29,728 bases of DNA from Saccoglossus kowalevskii (GCF_000003605.2 NW_003129360.1:253373-283100); one strand, 5' to 3'; counted from the stretch's first letter, positions 1 to 10,634 are shown. Notes: generated by a model not told the origin, from the sequence alone. Translations and numbers: made by a program.

Positions 1-98
1 TCAGCTCAGGCCGTAATACTTTGTATTATTTGTAGAACACCTACCACTAATTACTGTGAACACCATGAAAAATTATAAAATCAATTGGTATGGCAACA

Positions 99-99
<1 letters not shown>

Positions 100-137
<38 letters not shown>
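100..137. repeat. (TAA)n microsatellite
   Basis: About twelve uninterrupted TAA/AAT units are read directly. They run straight into the 13-bp tandem repeat that follows. Confidence 0.95.
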
Positions 138-171
138 TGATTAAAATAATTGATTAAAATAATTGATTACA
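137..171. repeat. 13-bp tandem repeat, nearly three units
   Basis: The unit ATTGATTAAAATA is repeated almost perfectly, with the last unit cut short at ATTGATTAC. It adjoins the TAA microsatellite and probably grew from it. Confidence 0.85.
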
Positions 172-1930
172 GCATCACTAAGTTATGCACAATTGATTAT
201 TCTAATTATTTAGCATGCATTTCTCTTGTTTATAAACTTACTTCACTAACCTACTAAGTAATTAGAAAGTGTCTTTCTTGTACGAGTTACCTTAAAGAGA
301 AAAAAACATTATTATTAAAATGCGTAGAATATTTACTGCCTATTCACTGTTTTTTTTTTACAAATACCTGAACAAGGTAGTACATGTACTCTGGCTAACA
401 CCAATTTACCTAAAGAGAAAAATACCCGATTAAAATACACGTGTTGTACACAAATCACATTCGCAACTGCGTAGCATTGTTTCAATAGCAGTTTAGAATA
501 ATTAATTAGCTAATTAGCATATTCATTGTACAAAAATTCAAATAATTGACATGTACCTTACCGGTACATATTTGTTACCAATACTAAATTTCATATATTC
601 ATCTGCAGAACATCCACAGATGTTGTAGTGTTAGGCCATGTTATCACACATTCGGCATAAAATCGTTCATAAAGTGAGTTATTCATGCGATAGAAAATCA
701 TGCGCAGAAAAGTTGCGCAATGAGATTGTGATTGCCAACATCACTTTTCATGAAGCCCAATACATATAGAAAGTGAAAGTAGGGTTGAAAAAAGTATAGC
801 AGCTGGCGTCAGGTTCAACCTTTTTATGTGCACTTTTCAAGGTCTGGCTCCCTGACTAAGAACTCGTAAAAGTAATTTATGGCAATGGCAATGTGCCATC
901 TGACATATAACCGGAGTGAATTGACCGCATGTGCAAAGACAGCATTGTTGGTTTGCATAAGACAGCTTGTCTATATTAAATACAATCATTTTAAACAATT
1001 TTTTTCACATGATGATATTAATATCAACTTTTGTTCATTTTAGAAAAAGATAACTCAATTCCATAAAAATAAAATTTGGCGATAATAACAAATGACAACA
1101 CTTGCCATTATTTAAGGTTGAGGTGAGTGGCATGAACTGTTGATCGGTGACACCATTTCAAAAATGGCAGCTGGCGACAGCAAAACTTTCACTGATGTAC
1201 ATATGTATGTAGTGAGCACAAGGAATTGGCCCCTATCAGTTTCTGCCTAATAAATAACAGTTATGTACATTCCTGTTGTGGCGATTTACCTACAATAGCA
1301 ACATCACAAGCATGATAAAAGCACTCTGATGTACACATTGTAGCTCTTGCTGTTTCTTGCATGTGACAAAAATCCCTCTAAATCACAAGAAAATTGTAGT
1401 GGGCCAAACAATGGTCATGAAAAAGTCAGAATAAATACAGCCAGCCATGCCAATGTGGTGAATGAAATTCAATTTCTTGCTTGACTTTCTATTCAATATT
1501 ATAGTGTGTGGTAGCCTATGCCGAATAATCAATGACGTGGTCACAAATGATCATGAAGATTAATCATGATCAAATACTTTATAGACACTACTAGTAGCTT
1601 CGCGGTAAGTGGCTTTCGCGATTAGTGGGTTTCGTATCTGGTGGGTTTCGCGTTGAGTCGGGCTTTGTCTCAGTAACTGGTCCTTTCATCCTTGTTGAGA
1701 ATTAAAGTTTTATGTTTCTTTAACAACTGGTGCTATTCTGGGAATACCATCCTGGCAGAAATTCCAAAATAAGACCCATGCACTGATAATGCCTCTAGTT
1801 ACAAAGACCAATAAACATTGCCATTATGATCTTATTGGTGTTGCAAAGGATAATTCCCATAACCGTTTTCCAATATAGATAAATTGCAGTACGTAACAAA
1901 CTGTATAACTCAGTCTCAACAATGAAATAA

Positions 1931-1939
1931 ATATATATA

Positions 1940-1977
<38 letters not shown>
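1931..1977. repeat. (AT)n microsatellite
   Basis: A run of AT dinucleotides with one or two interruptions near its left end. It is a simple repeat. Confidence 0.95.
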
Positions 1978-1980
<3 letters not shown>

Positions 1981-2214
1981 TTACATTATTACTAATGCAT
2001 TGCAATACAACTAATTCAAATTGAAAGAAATTGCAATATAGAATCAGTAATGCTTCTCAAAGGCGTATTTCGCGGTCAGTGTTATTTACGAAATATTTGT
2101 TTATAGGTTTATAAACTTGCTTGGCAATACCCACTCCAATTAGATATAATGTGTAGATATTTTAATAAATAAAAATGAAATATTAATTATTTCATATTTT
2201 ATTATATAACCTGT

Positions 2215-2588
2215 ACAAATGTAATCAATATTTTTCCTTGCTAGAATGATGTGTAACTTCATACGGGAAACCTGATAAAGTTCACAACTGGCGATTTAGC
2301 AATATATGGATTGTCAACTTCCTGTGAATTTGATTACCTAGCGTTTTTAGGTTCATGTGCTGCAAATTACAGAATACGTACCTAAGCGGCCCTCCCCAGC
2401 AAATAATTAAGCCAAGGTGGTTTCGATATCGAAATCAAGAAACTCTCCATTTTTACACAATCTGGGAAGTTTGAATTACTAAATGAAGTACAGAACAACG
2501 AAGCTGAAATATTCAAGAACCAACACATACCAAAAATCTCAAAAGTGAATATTCGCGGTGTATTTTAAGTCTAACCGGACCGGAAGTG
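2215..2588 (+). repeat. Dispersed repeat, tandem copy A
   Basis: This roughly 375-bp block is repeated immediately downstream at 2589..2966 with only scattered differences. Shared landmarks are GTTCACAACTGGCGATTTAG, CCAACACATACCAAAAATC and the end CGGACCGGAAGTG. The left flank back to about 2050 also resembles 5140..5280, so the full repeat unit is probably longer. No protein is visible in it. The family is unrecognised. Confidence 0.85.
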
Positions 2589-2966
2589 CACAAAAGTAAT
2601 CAATATTGTTCCATACAAAGAATGATGTATAACTTCAAACGGGTATCCTGATAAAGTTCACAACTGGCGATTTAGCAATATTGGGGATTGTCAACTTCCT
2701 GTGAATTTGATTACCTAGCGTTTTTAGGTTCATGTGCTGCAAGTTACAGAGCACATACCTAAGCGGCCTTCCCCCAGCAAATAATTAAGCCAAGGCGTTT
2801 TCGATATTGAAATCAGGAAACTCTCCGTTTTTACACAATCTGGGAAGTTTAAATTACTAAATGAAGTAGAGGACGACGAAGCTGAAATATTCAAGAACCA
2901 ACACATACCAAAAATCTCAAAAGTGAATATTCGTGGTGTATTTTAAGTCTAATCGGACCGGAAGTG
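2589..2966 (+). repeat. Dispersed repeat, tandem copy B
   Basis: This is the second tandem copy of 2215..2588, offset by 376 to 378 bp. After its CGGACCGGAAGTG end, similarity with copy C (7326..7655) continues through a stretch ending TTTTAGTATAAGG near 3020. This shows that the dispersed unit extends beyond the tandem block. Confidence 0.85.
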
Positions 2967-3159
2967 GGAATTTGTTAGTACATGTACTCCAAACATCCAA
3001 ACATATTTTAGTATAAGGCAGTAACAACTTGTCAATAATTATGGGATTATTTATAACCATAAGATTGTTGTGTGAACTTCGTTCATTAATGGAATACTGT
3101 GCGATGACGCTATGTTCAGGGCCTAACTGATTCAGACTCCTTTATTGACTATGTCTAGG

Positions 3160-4029
3160 CATGGACGTACTAGAGATGGACGCCACGGTGTTTACTCGCT
3201 TTGATGTATGTGCGTTGCCGCCACCAGCTGCAGATTACTGTTAATCCAGATCGTGTCTGCATAATTTCCTGTCCACGGGGAACGATCACGAACACGCCCG
3301 ATTATAGCTCGGTTCATCTTCGTTTTGTCCCGAACGCCCCCGACGATCTGTTTACGGTCGTCAAGAGAAAACAAAATGGCAACGAACAGGCAACAGGAAG
3401 TTTGGTTTCGGTTTGGATTTTGTTGATCCCGACATTTTAGAACTAGACGAAAATGATTTTGATATTGAAGACACTGAAACTGTCGACTCAGCCGTCCCTT
3501 AAGTGGACGAACAGCAGTATTGTTTCTCGCGAGAGCCCACCATGAATGTGAAAGCTAATGTTAAAGAAGTCCATGTTTAATATCGAATTACGGCGGCCGA
3601 ACTTTTCAGAACATTTTGAGCTTTGTGCCATCTGGAAATTTCACTCGAATTGAACATCGAATAAAAAATCGTCATCCGCTCACACCGGGTTTACTGGCAA
3701 TATTAAATTAAAATTGTTAACAAATGCAGAAGATCGGTACAAACATGCTCGTAAACTTGCCTAGAACATACAGAATTGCGTTAAACCTTCGATTTACAAC
3801 TTAACATTGCACCAGCTCACGGGCAAGGTCTGTATTTTTTTGACCCAATATAATATAAAATTTAAGATTCGAATCTTGTCGTGAAAAATCAAAACTAAGA
3901 TCGGGCGGCAACTCAGCCAAGATGAAAGTACGTCTGCCTATTCATCAATTTAAGATGAGTACAACAGAAAGACAATGCGTCTTATAAGGTGTGAATCACC
4001 ATGCAGCGTCCATCTCTAGTACGTCCATG
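3160..4029. mobile_element. 870-bp DNA transposon relic with CATGGA ends and 7-bp target duplication
   Basis: The ends are a perfect 24-bp inverted repeat (3160..3183 and 4006..4029) starting CATGGACGTACTAGAG. Weaker complementarity continues inward. Immediately outside each end is the same 7-mer, GTCTAGG (3153..3159 and 4030..4036), a clean target-site duplication. Inside, 3375..3500 has a short reading frame starting MATNRQQEVW and, in a shifted frame, an acidic stretch VDPDILELDENDFDIED. These may be decayed transposase coding sequence, but I cannot assign a family. The element is almost certainly non-autonomous now. A 7-bp duplication is unusual, since hAT and P elements usually make 8. 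Confidence 0.75.
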
Positions 4030-4051
4030 GTCTAGGGCTGTTTACTAGTAC

Positions 4052-4088
4052 CATGGAGGTAGAAAAGAGATTATTTTCTACCTCCATG
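4052..4088. mobile_element. 37-bp palindromic insertion with CATGGA ends and 7-bp target duplication
   Basis: Arms CATGGAGGTAGAAAA (4052..4066) and their exact complement (4074..4088) enclose a 7-nt loop. The 7-mer CTAGTAC flanks the palindrome on both sides (4045..4051 and 4089..4095). The ends share CATGGA with the 870-bp element whose right duplication ends 8 bp to the left. It looks like a minimal insertion: two ends and almost nothing between. Confidence 0.65.
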
Positions 4089-4129
4089 CTAGTACCAACC
4101 TACTTACTTGTCAGTGTCTGACTGTTATA

Positions 4130-4490
4130 TACAGCCCAGAACACGTCAGAATAGTAAAAAAAAGTCAGCAAATGTCAGTTGCCCGTGCCATGAGAGCCGG
4201 CCACATAACCAAAACAATCTGTGAGCCTTCGCCGCCCACAGCATCGATATGATTTTACATTGCATAGAAATGAACACTAAATGCAGCTATCCCCGGCCGT
4301 TCAGCAATCGAATCATCAATCTTCATGAGTGATGTAACTGGTATTTGCTTAGTGGTCCGTAAGTGAATGCTGTCAAGTTCGATAGTGTGTTTTGGCGTAC
4401 AGGGACGTGAACATTAGTGCTACAATTTTGGGCTTTAACATGTTCTATATTCACCCAAAACAATAACGAACTTGAAACAAAAGTAACCGC
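4130..4490 (+). repeat. Decayed large duplication, copy I
   Basis: This block resembles 5625..6330 by eye. Shared landmarks in order are GTCAGAATAGTAAAAAAA, GTTGCCCGTG, GCATAGAAATGAA, CAATCGAATCATCA, TGTCAAGTTCGA and GAACTTGAAACAAAAG. The copies differ by many changes, so the duplication is old. No coding frame is conserved between them. Confidence 0.6.
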
Positions 4491-5339
4491 AAAATGATAC
4501 AAAGTACAATGTAAATGACATATGTAATGATTCACAATTTTATAAACTGGCATGGAAATGATATGATTGCATATTTTAATACAAATACTCACTCAAAATA
4601 TTTATCATATAACCTGGACAAAAGATTTATTTATTATTTTTCCATGCCATGAGACTTTTCCCCTATCTGTGTTACTTCATATTTTAGTATAAGGTAGTAA
4701 AAATGCGTATACGTTAACTCGGATGTAACAGAAGTAAGTAAAAGTCACATCCTAGTAAGTAAAAGAACTAATGTTTTAATTGGTCGTAAAAGGGCTGGAG
4801 GAGACGACTTAACACTTACTGTCCGTCAATTACTGAGATACAAAGGGTGACAGTCGCCTGACTCAAGGTGTTGACAGGGTGTCAAATTGCGACTTTACAT
4901 ACTAGTACTCCTTGGCCGGTATGCCTTTGATATAGCTCTATAAAATTCACAATAATGAGTTTAATCCATGTGGGCATGGAAGCTGTGATGTTTTTCAATA
5001 AAGAAAACTTACTACGAACACATGTGTATATGTGCTATTTATCCGTTTTCAACGCACGAACTTCCCCTCGCGAACCCTGATACGTCGCGTTTTATGTTTG
5101 GATCCCCTCACCCACGATTTAATAAAATTAAGAAATTTCAATATAATATTTCCATCACTGACAATGATGGGTGTATTTTACGGTTATTGTTTGTTACGAA
5201 AATATTTGTTCACTATTTTATCAAATGCTTTTGTAATTCCCATCACCAAATATATATAATGCACATCATGTTACTACCGGTAATCCAAAATCACTCTCGA
5301 TAATTTTGTTTACTCTGTGTGTGTACTACGGTTGCATTT

Positions 5340-5540
5340 GAAGTTTTTATCATTTTAATGGTGTACATATTATACCGGTAGTACATAAAGATACACTTTA
5401 CAAAAATACCCATGATATATTAATTATATAATCCATTATACAACCTGGACAAAAGAAATTCTTATTTTTTCTTGATATAATGATAACATGTTACTTTATG
5501 TGGAAATCCTTGTAAATGGGATTTAAAAAAAGGGATTGTC
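5340..5540 (+). repeat. Relic of the 2215..2966 repeat family
   Basis: AACCTGGACAAAAGA and the following ATAATGATAACATGTTACTT match the left parts of the 2215 repeat, and also 4600..4700, with many substitutions. Similarity upstream at 5140..5280 matches 2055..2160. It is an old diverged copy. Confidence 0.5.
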
Positions 5541-5624
5541 ACTTGCCCATTAACGCTGTAAATTGATGCTACCTTCAGGTCCTACCTGTTATCCAGAGTC
5601 TCATGTGTACTATGCGCCGAATCG

Positions 5625-6330
5625 TTTACTTATCAGTGTAAAATTTGACCGAGAAAAAGTCGGAATAGTAAAAAAATAAATAAATTAAGTTGCCCGTGTC
5701 ACAATTGCATAAAATCACAATTGCATAGAAATGAAGAATACACCTATTCCGGCCATCGGACCATCAATCGAATCATCAGTCTTCATGATTGATTTAACTG
5801 CTATTTCCATTTATATGGTTAGTTGTCAGAGACTAAATGTTGTCAAGTTCGAGAGCGTGTTTTTACTTTAGGCGACGTCAACTTTATCGATTACATCACA
5901 GTCCCTCAACACTGTGATTACACATGGAACTATAAACCATAGTTTCGTTATTCTTCCTGGGGTTTATAGTTCCATGGATTACATTATTTTATTTACTTAT
6001 TGACTCTTACACAATCCCCGGAGGCAAAGAAAATGGTCACAAAGTACAAGGAGAAAAATATTTATAAAAACAAAACAGAAACACAATATACTAAATAACA
6101 AATACAATCACTAAATTACTAAATAATACAAAATCTCTAACATACTAACTAATATATTAATATTAAAGACGCATTGAAAAGGAAGTGCCATTGTAAAAAT
6201 TCAGAGAGTAGAGGACTTTTTATACTGGAGACGTTCCAGTGCGGATCAAAATTCTTTATTTGAAAAGGACATGTTCTATATATTCACCAAAATAACAACG
6301 TTGCCATGTTTCTATGCATACAACGAACTT
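5625..6330 (+). repeat. Decayed large duplication, copy II, interrupted by insertion
   Basis: This is the counterpart of 4130..4490 with the same landmark order. The stretch from about 5885 to 6260 has no counterpart in copy I and includes the palindrome at 5923..5976. Following that is TTATTTTATTTACTTATTG, which read on the - strand resembles the A/T-rich tail of a retroposon. Similarity resumes at ACATGTTCTATAT near 6268. Confidence 0.55.
5923..5976. mobile_element. 54-bp palindromic insertion with CATGGA ends and 7-bp target duplication
   Basis: Arms CATGGAACTATAAACC (5923..5938) and their exact complement (5961..5976) enclose a 22-nt spacer. GATTACA flanks both sides directly (5916..5922 and 5977..5983). 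Terminal hexamer and duplication length match the insertions at 3160 and 4052. Confidence 0.65.
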
Positions 6331-6680
6331 GAAACAAAAGAAATCGTTCGATCCAAACGACCTGCGTCCTTGGAAATCAAGTCTTATGGCCCTGGTGTTT
6401 CCGAGCGAAAATACCAGCGAAGATTCCCGGGGAACAACTATTAATGCTGTATTTCACTTTGATGTGGGAATAGGTGACAAAGGTCAAAACAAATTTAGGG
6501 GAATCCGAAAACGTAACTTACTGCACGTGAATTTCACGACGACGTTTTAAACGTTCCGGTTATCTCCGTGAGACAGTAGCTTTTGAAACAAAATTGAGGG
6601 ACTCTAAAAACGCAATGTATGGCTCGACAATACCGCAATGTAATGCAAGTAATGCAATATCACGACGAATGTTTCGAATG
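6331..6680. other. Unassigned stretch with a short open frame
   Basis: A 78-codon + frame (6314..6550) crosses the end of the duplication copy. It has no recognisable domain, no splice context and no paralogue in the window. I consider it fortuitous. Confidence 0.4.
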
Positions 6681-6914
6681 TTCGCCCATTCTTTCATGTT
6701 TATTTGACGATATGAATGATTCAGCAGAGCGCTTAGATAGGTTATTTATTAGAGGCGCCCGGGTAATCGAAATTTAGCGTGAATGGCTTTCCGAGCGAAA
6801 AATGTTGGGGGTAAAAAAAAGAAACTATTTTCGCCCATTTATTCATTTTTGGGGTGATATATCATTGGTTCAGCCCAGCGGTAGTGTAGTTTAGCGGTAG
6901 TGTAGAGGCGCCCG
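6681..6914 (+). repeat. Imperfect direct duplication, about 149-bp period
   Basis: 6681..6762 and 6830..6914 share TTCGCCCATT, a GATAT...TTCAGC stretch and the end AGAGGCGCCCG. The second copy also contains two 13-bp repeats of AGCGGTAGTGTAG (6880..6906). No coding meaning is apparent. Confidence 0.6.
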
Positions 6915-7325
6915 AGAACTTTTGGGACGGCGAGCGCAATTTAATGCGAGTGAATTTCTCTACTAATTTCCCTAGTTGTATGCGGTGTCCAATATGGCGA
7001 CCAAAGGCAAAAACAGTGTTATGCAAACTAGCTTTAGTTGAAAATTTGAGTTTTCTCGACAACAGGTACGTGCAATTGAACCAAAATGTTATCGGCAAGT
7101 AACAGCGACAGCCACTAAAACGTTATTGAAGGCAAATAAACACGTCAGGCAAAATAGACTGTTTCGAGTCGTGGCGTAAACTGGAGGCACATATCATGTT
7201 GACGCTTGAGGTGAATGGAAATCAGTTGATTTGAGGGTGTCACAATAAGCGAGGGAGCAAATCGTGTTTATGCTACGAAAAAATGCAGACCTTGAAACGT
7301 ACTTTTTGGACTTTAGTACTACGTC

Positions 7326-7655
7326 ATTTTTGTTTGATTACCTAAGGTTTTTAGGTTCATGTGATGCAAGTTACAGAGCACATACCAAAGCAGCTATCCC
7401 TCAGTAAATAATGAAGCAAAGGAATTTTAGATGTCGAAATCGCGAAATTCGTCCCTTTTACGCAAACTGGGAAGTTCGTATTACTAAACGAAGTACAGGA
7501 CGACGAAGCTTAGATATCCAAGAACCAACACATACCAAAAATTTATCTCAAAAGTGAATATTCGTGGTGTATTTTATCTCTAACCGGACCGGAAGTGAGA
7601 ATTTGTCAGTAATCTAAATATCCAAATATATTTTAGTATAAGGTAGTAATAACAT
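7326..7655 (+). repeat. Dispersed repeat, copy C
   Basis: It matches copies A and B at 2215..2966 from TTTGATTACCTA through CCAACACATACCAAAAAT to CGGACCGGAAGTG. It continues with copy B to TATTTTAGTATAAGG. The left part of the unit is missing. Confidence 0.8.
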
Positions 7656-8429
7656 TACATTAGTGGGCAAAGACTATAAATCATATCCATGCCCCTAGAC
7701 ATAGCTACATCCGATGTCATCATTTTGCCAATGCCATTCTTGCAATTTCATTATTGCTGGCTGCATAGATCAGACTATTAATGTACAAGTATTTACACAT
7801 ATCGACCTTATTTTGGTTTTAGATGCTATTTTATTGAGATGCATAGTGACAACGGTGGCCGTGAAGGACCGGTAGGTTATAGGTAATTGTTACTAGTCGC
7901 ACCGTGCATGTGCACATCACACAAATCATATGAGTTCACAGGCCATAGGTCCAGTAAATCGCTTTCATCATTTATGTACGATGGAATATTTGCCGATTTA
8001 TTTTTGGCCATTAGATTCCCTGATTCATGACATCATGTGCCAATAAATCCTGAAAATTGGCTTTGCTAAGCGATGAGTCGTTTAGTTCAAAACACTGAAT
8101 GATCATAGCAGTCCTCAGTTATGCGTTTAGGAATGACCTGGTGATCCAAAATTGACCTCGCATGAAAATACTGCCGCCTACGGCGAGTCCCGGGATCATT
8201 GCGTCCAGGAGAATGCGTATCAAATATCTAATGCGCAATAAACAACTTCGTGAAAAATGAAATCAACATAGAACCCACCAGACTCGCAACACAGTAGCCT
8301 CGAAAATTAAATTGAGGCAACCAAAGTTGAGATATCCAAAATTACTACCAATAAAACCCAAACAAAACATGAATTCTGCCGAATGAGCAGCAATAAATAG
8401 ACTACATCATTTAATACACAATTGTAATA
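7656..8429. other. Intergenic DNA, nothing recognised
   Basis: No repeat, conserved frame or RNA gene was recognised between the dispersed repeat and the Penelope-like relic. Confidence 0.5.
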
Positions 8430-8782
8430 AAACCATTCCACAAAGGTCGTGGCATTGCAATCATGAATACAACTGGCTATATATATGAAAGTCTTCGTCA
8501 ACTAAACAACGAGCAATATTATACTAAAATTAGTGGTAACGATACCATAGTTACAACTAATTTGGTCCATGAACTCGTTACAGAAACGTACAATCTGGAT
8601 TTAATCGATTACGACACGTATAAATATACAAGCCAATTTAACTACAAAGTTAGAACGCCCGGTGGTATCTACTGCCTAAAGTATATAAACCACCACCAGA
8701 GGGAAGTATATTTGTAGACCAATAATCAGTCAGTGGTTGCTCTGGTCCGACAGAGAAAATATCAGAATTAATTGACCACTTT
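8430..8782 (+). pseudogene. Penelope-like element reverse transcriptase fragment, broken
   Basis: The frame through 8463..8717 reads, including upstream codons, HKGRGIAIMNTTGY, then YESLRQLNNEQYYTK, and later KVRTPGGIYCLKYINHH. These match the N-terminal part of Penelope-like reverse transcriptases: the DKG-x-VVIM segment, the EGLRQL-x-D-x-YY segment and the TPRFYLLPKIHK motif. Homology resumes just after the frame's stop in two other frames: RPIIS at 8716..8730 and CSGPTEKISELIDHF at 8738..8782. These correspond to the family's RPIVS-x-CSGPTENIS motif. About 110 residues of a protein of 700 or more are left. Neither the catalytic YADD region nor a GIY-YIG endonuclease is present. It is a dead, truncated retroelement copy. 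The family assignment rests on motif recall. Confidence 0.7.
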
Positions 8783-9737
8783 TTAATTTTTGAGTTATCG
8801 CAGTCACCCGGGAAGTTGGTTGTTAACAACGCACCAGTAGCTGCGGTAGTGTATATCGTTGTTTTATTTCCGGTAAGCTTAGTATTTCGCTCGTCATCGA
8901 ACTAATTTTAAATATTCACAGAGCGGCAGCTACGCATCTAGTGACAGCGATGCATCATAAGTGACCGCACAACAACGATTATTAAAGTTTCTGCATTACA
9001 CAGCAGACATTCGATATTGGGAGTTATGGTTTTTAATGGTTGAACATGGTGTTACCTTGTTTTATATAAGACATACATGCATAATAATGCGAATATAAGT
9101 AACGCGTATCGAACTGTGAGGAGTTTCCTGTTTCACGGTCATATGACGCCTTAGTAGCCGATTTTGGCTAAAATTTCAGATATTTAAAACCATATTTAAA
9201 TGGCCAGTTTTCAGAGACATGGCGCGTGATAATTTTGAATTTTCCATTCTTCGTGCTGTTCGTGAGATAAAAGCAGCACACTGTCAACAGTTTTTCAGAG
9301 ATGTCGAATATCTAGACATGCAGTGAAACAACAACTATACGTGTTATTCATGTTTGTACGGTACGTAATGGACCCTGTGACGGTGATTGAGTGTAGAAAA
9401 TATTAATAATATATACATGTTTTATCACTATACTAATATATTAGTGTTTAATTATTACAACTGACAGAAATCAAGTGACTGTTTAAAAAAAGTATCCGTG
9501 TTTGAAATGTGCTGGTAATCAGTGTACCGGGTGCGTCAGGGCCCAATTGTCGAGCTGCGTCGATTTTCGCTGTATTTGTTTAGGGCAACTTTGTGATAAA
9601 TTTCGTTAACAGTTTCTTCGATGGAGGGCATTGATACAAAGTTTTATTTATCTATTAAACACGTCTTGCAACAACTATTCAATTTTTATATCAGCAGCGT
9701 TTGCGCGTACTGCTGACACAGTGGGGCAAATGTATTA
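8783..9737. other. Intergenic DNA, nothing recognised
   Basis: No gene, repeat copy or structured RNA was recognised. The segment is somewhat more GC-balanced than the left flank. Confidence 0.45.
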
Positions 9738-9858
9738 GCGCACGCCCGGGAATTGAGTCCCAAGCGACGATAACAACACACGCTAAATAGCAAAGACGTA
9801 AACAATGACACGCTACGGCCATCTGACGCATGCGCAGGTGACGACTTTCCCGTTTTAA
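9738..9858 (-). mobile_element. TTAA MITE, copy 1 (truncated)
   Basis: Reversed relative to the full copies at 11785 and 27173. It runs from GCGCACGCCCGG through AATTGAGTCC and GATAACAACACACGCTAAA to CGCATGCGCAGGTGACGAC and ends in TTTAA at 9858. The terminal part of one inverted repeat is missing on its left side. It lies about 660 bp upstream of the predicted tubulin start site. Confidence 0.8.
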
Positions 9859-10486
9859 ACCTTCCAGTATTTTTGTTAGTTGTGCTGCAATGCGACCAGC
9901 GATCTAAAAAATTACTACTATTATACTGTAGAATATAGCGATTGAACCAACGATGACTCATATATTTTGAAGTGCGCCCTCGCTCGACGATTCAATCCAT
10001 GTAAACAGTTTTTTCGCGTTCCAGTCACGGTATGAACTAGAAATAACCCGCAACATCGTGTTCTTCGTGTGTAATCGATGTCAACAATTCAACTATTGGT
10101 TTCTTATAAATAACGTAATATCGATGACGATATGTCCCGACTACATCGTTTTATTGGAGAGATCGCGGAACGGATGACAGTAAATTGAGAGCAAGCGACT
10201 CGTTTACAATGTGCATAGAAATTAAGGATGCCCTCGGAAGGTCATCCATGGCATCCCATGACTCAGTCTGCCACGTTGCAGTGCACAATGACGTATTCCC
10301 TTAATTTTGCTCCCATACGTCATGGGTCAACACAATTGGGTCCCGGTATTTTCTCGCACGAGTTACAAAAATGTTGCACGCGCAGCAACTATAACCGGTC
10401 TGGAAATGACTGGATATCCAATCCGGGGCAAGCTGAGTCATTGGAGGAAGTTATCGGAGACGATGACATCATTGTTTACCAGAAAG
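9859..10486 (+). other. Upstream flank of the tubulin gene
   Basis: No coding sequence is recognised; the 113- and 101-codon frames near 10228..10612 cross the predicted promoter and transcription start and are most likely fortuitous. Candidate factor sites are an imperfect RFX X-box-like dyad GTCATCCATGGCATC (10241..10255), a CRE/AP-1-like TGACATCA (10464..10471) and a forkhead-like TGTTTAC just after it. These are pattern matches only. Confidence 0.35.
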
Positions 10487-10494
10487 TATATAAG
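10487..10494 (+). promoter_or_regulatory. TATA box of the alpha-tubulin gene
   Basis: TATATAAG ends 134 bp before the start codon. The TATAAG core begins 31 bp before the A of an initiator-like sequence at 10518..10524, the standard TATA-to-start spacing. Confidence 0.55.
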
Positions 10495-10517
10495 CATGTG
10501 CATCGTTGCAAATATTT

Positions 10518-10524
10518 CCATACT
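10518..10524 (+). promoter_or_regulatory. Initiator-like transcription start, A at 10520
   Basis: CCATACT fits the metazoan initiator YYANWYY exactly and sits at the right distance from the TATA box. It predicts a 5' leader of about 109 nt ending at the ATG at 10629. Confidence 0.45.
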
Positions 10525-10628
10525 TCCCTTGTGCAACGACGCCTTGAAGTCACGGCACACGAAGTTTAAACGTGCAATAATTTCAGTTCTTTTATTTTCG
10601 ATCAACAAGTGACTCTGCTAAACTTAGG

Positions 10629-10634
10629 ATGAGT
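10629..10634 (+). CDS. Alpha-tubulin coding exon 1 (ATG AGT)
   Basis: Only two codons precede the donor in ATGAGT|GTAAGT. Vertebrate alpha-tubulin genes have only the ATG in this exon, so the extra AGT adds a serine. ATG followed directly by a donor was not found nearby; the alternative at 10755 (ATG|GTCCCC) is a poor donor. The 5'-most coding exon is therefore likely but not proven. Confidence 0.7.

Larger units (their letters stand above)
1..2210. other. AT-rich intergenic DNA, no gene recognised
   Basis: I see no open frame of convincing length or recognisable protein here on either strand. Apart from the simple repeats listed separately, the only texture is a short GC-richer patch near 1595..1665 in which the phrase GTGGGTTTCG and close variants recur about three times. 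Nothing in it suggests a function. Confidence 0.6.

Noticed and set aside
4963-4979. TCCATG-TGGG-CATGGA palindrome
   Set aside because: The orientation is inside-out relative to the CATGGA insertions and it has no flanking duplication.
5022-5303. 93-codon + frame as a gene
   Set aside because: It lies in a diverged copy of an AT-rich repeat (similar to 2055..2160) and has no recognisable protein features.
2215-7655. Repeat copies A/B and C as a pair of LTRs
   Set aside because: There are no TG...CA ends or primer-binding site, no coding region between them, and A and B are tandem.
10228-10612. 113- and 101-codon frames upstream of tubulin as genes
   Set aside because: They overlap each other in different frames, cross the predicted TATA box and transcription start, and show no homology.
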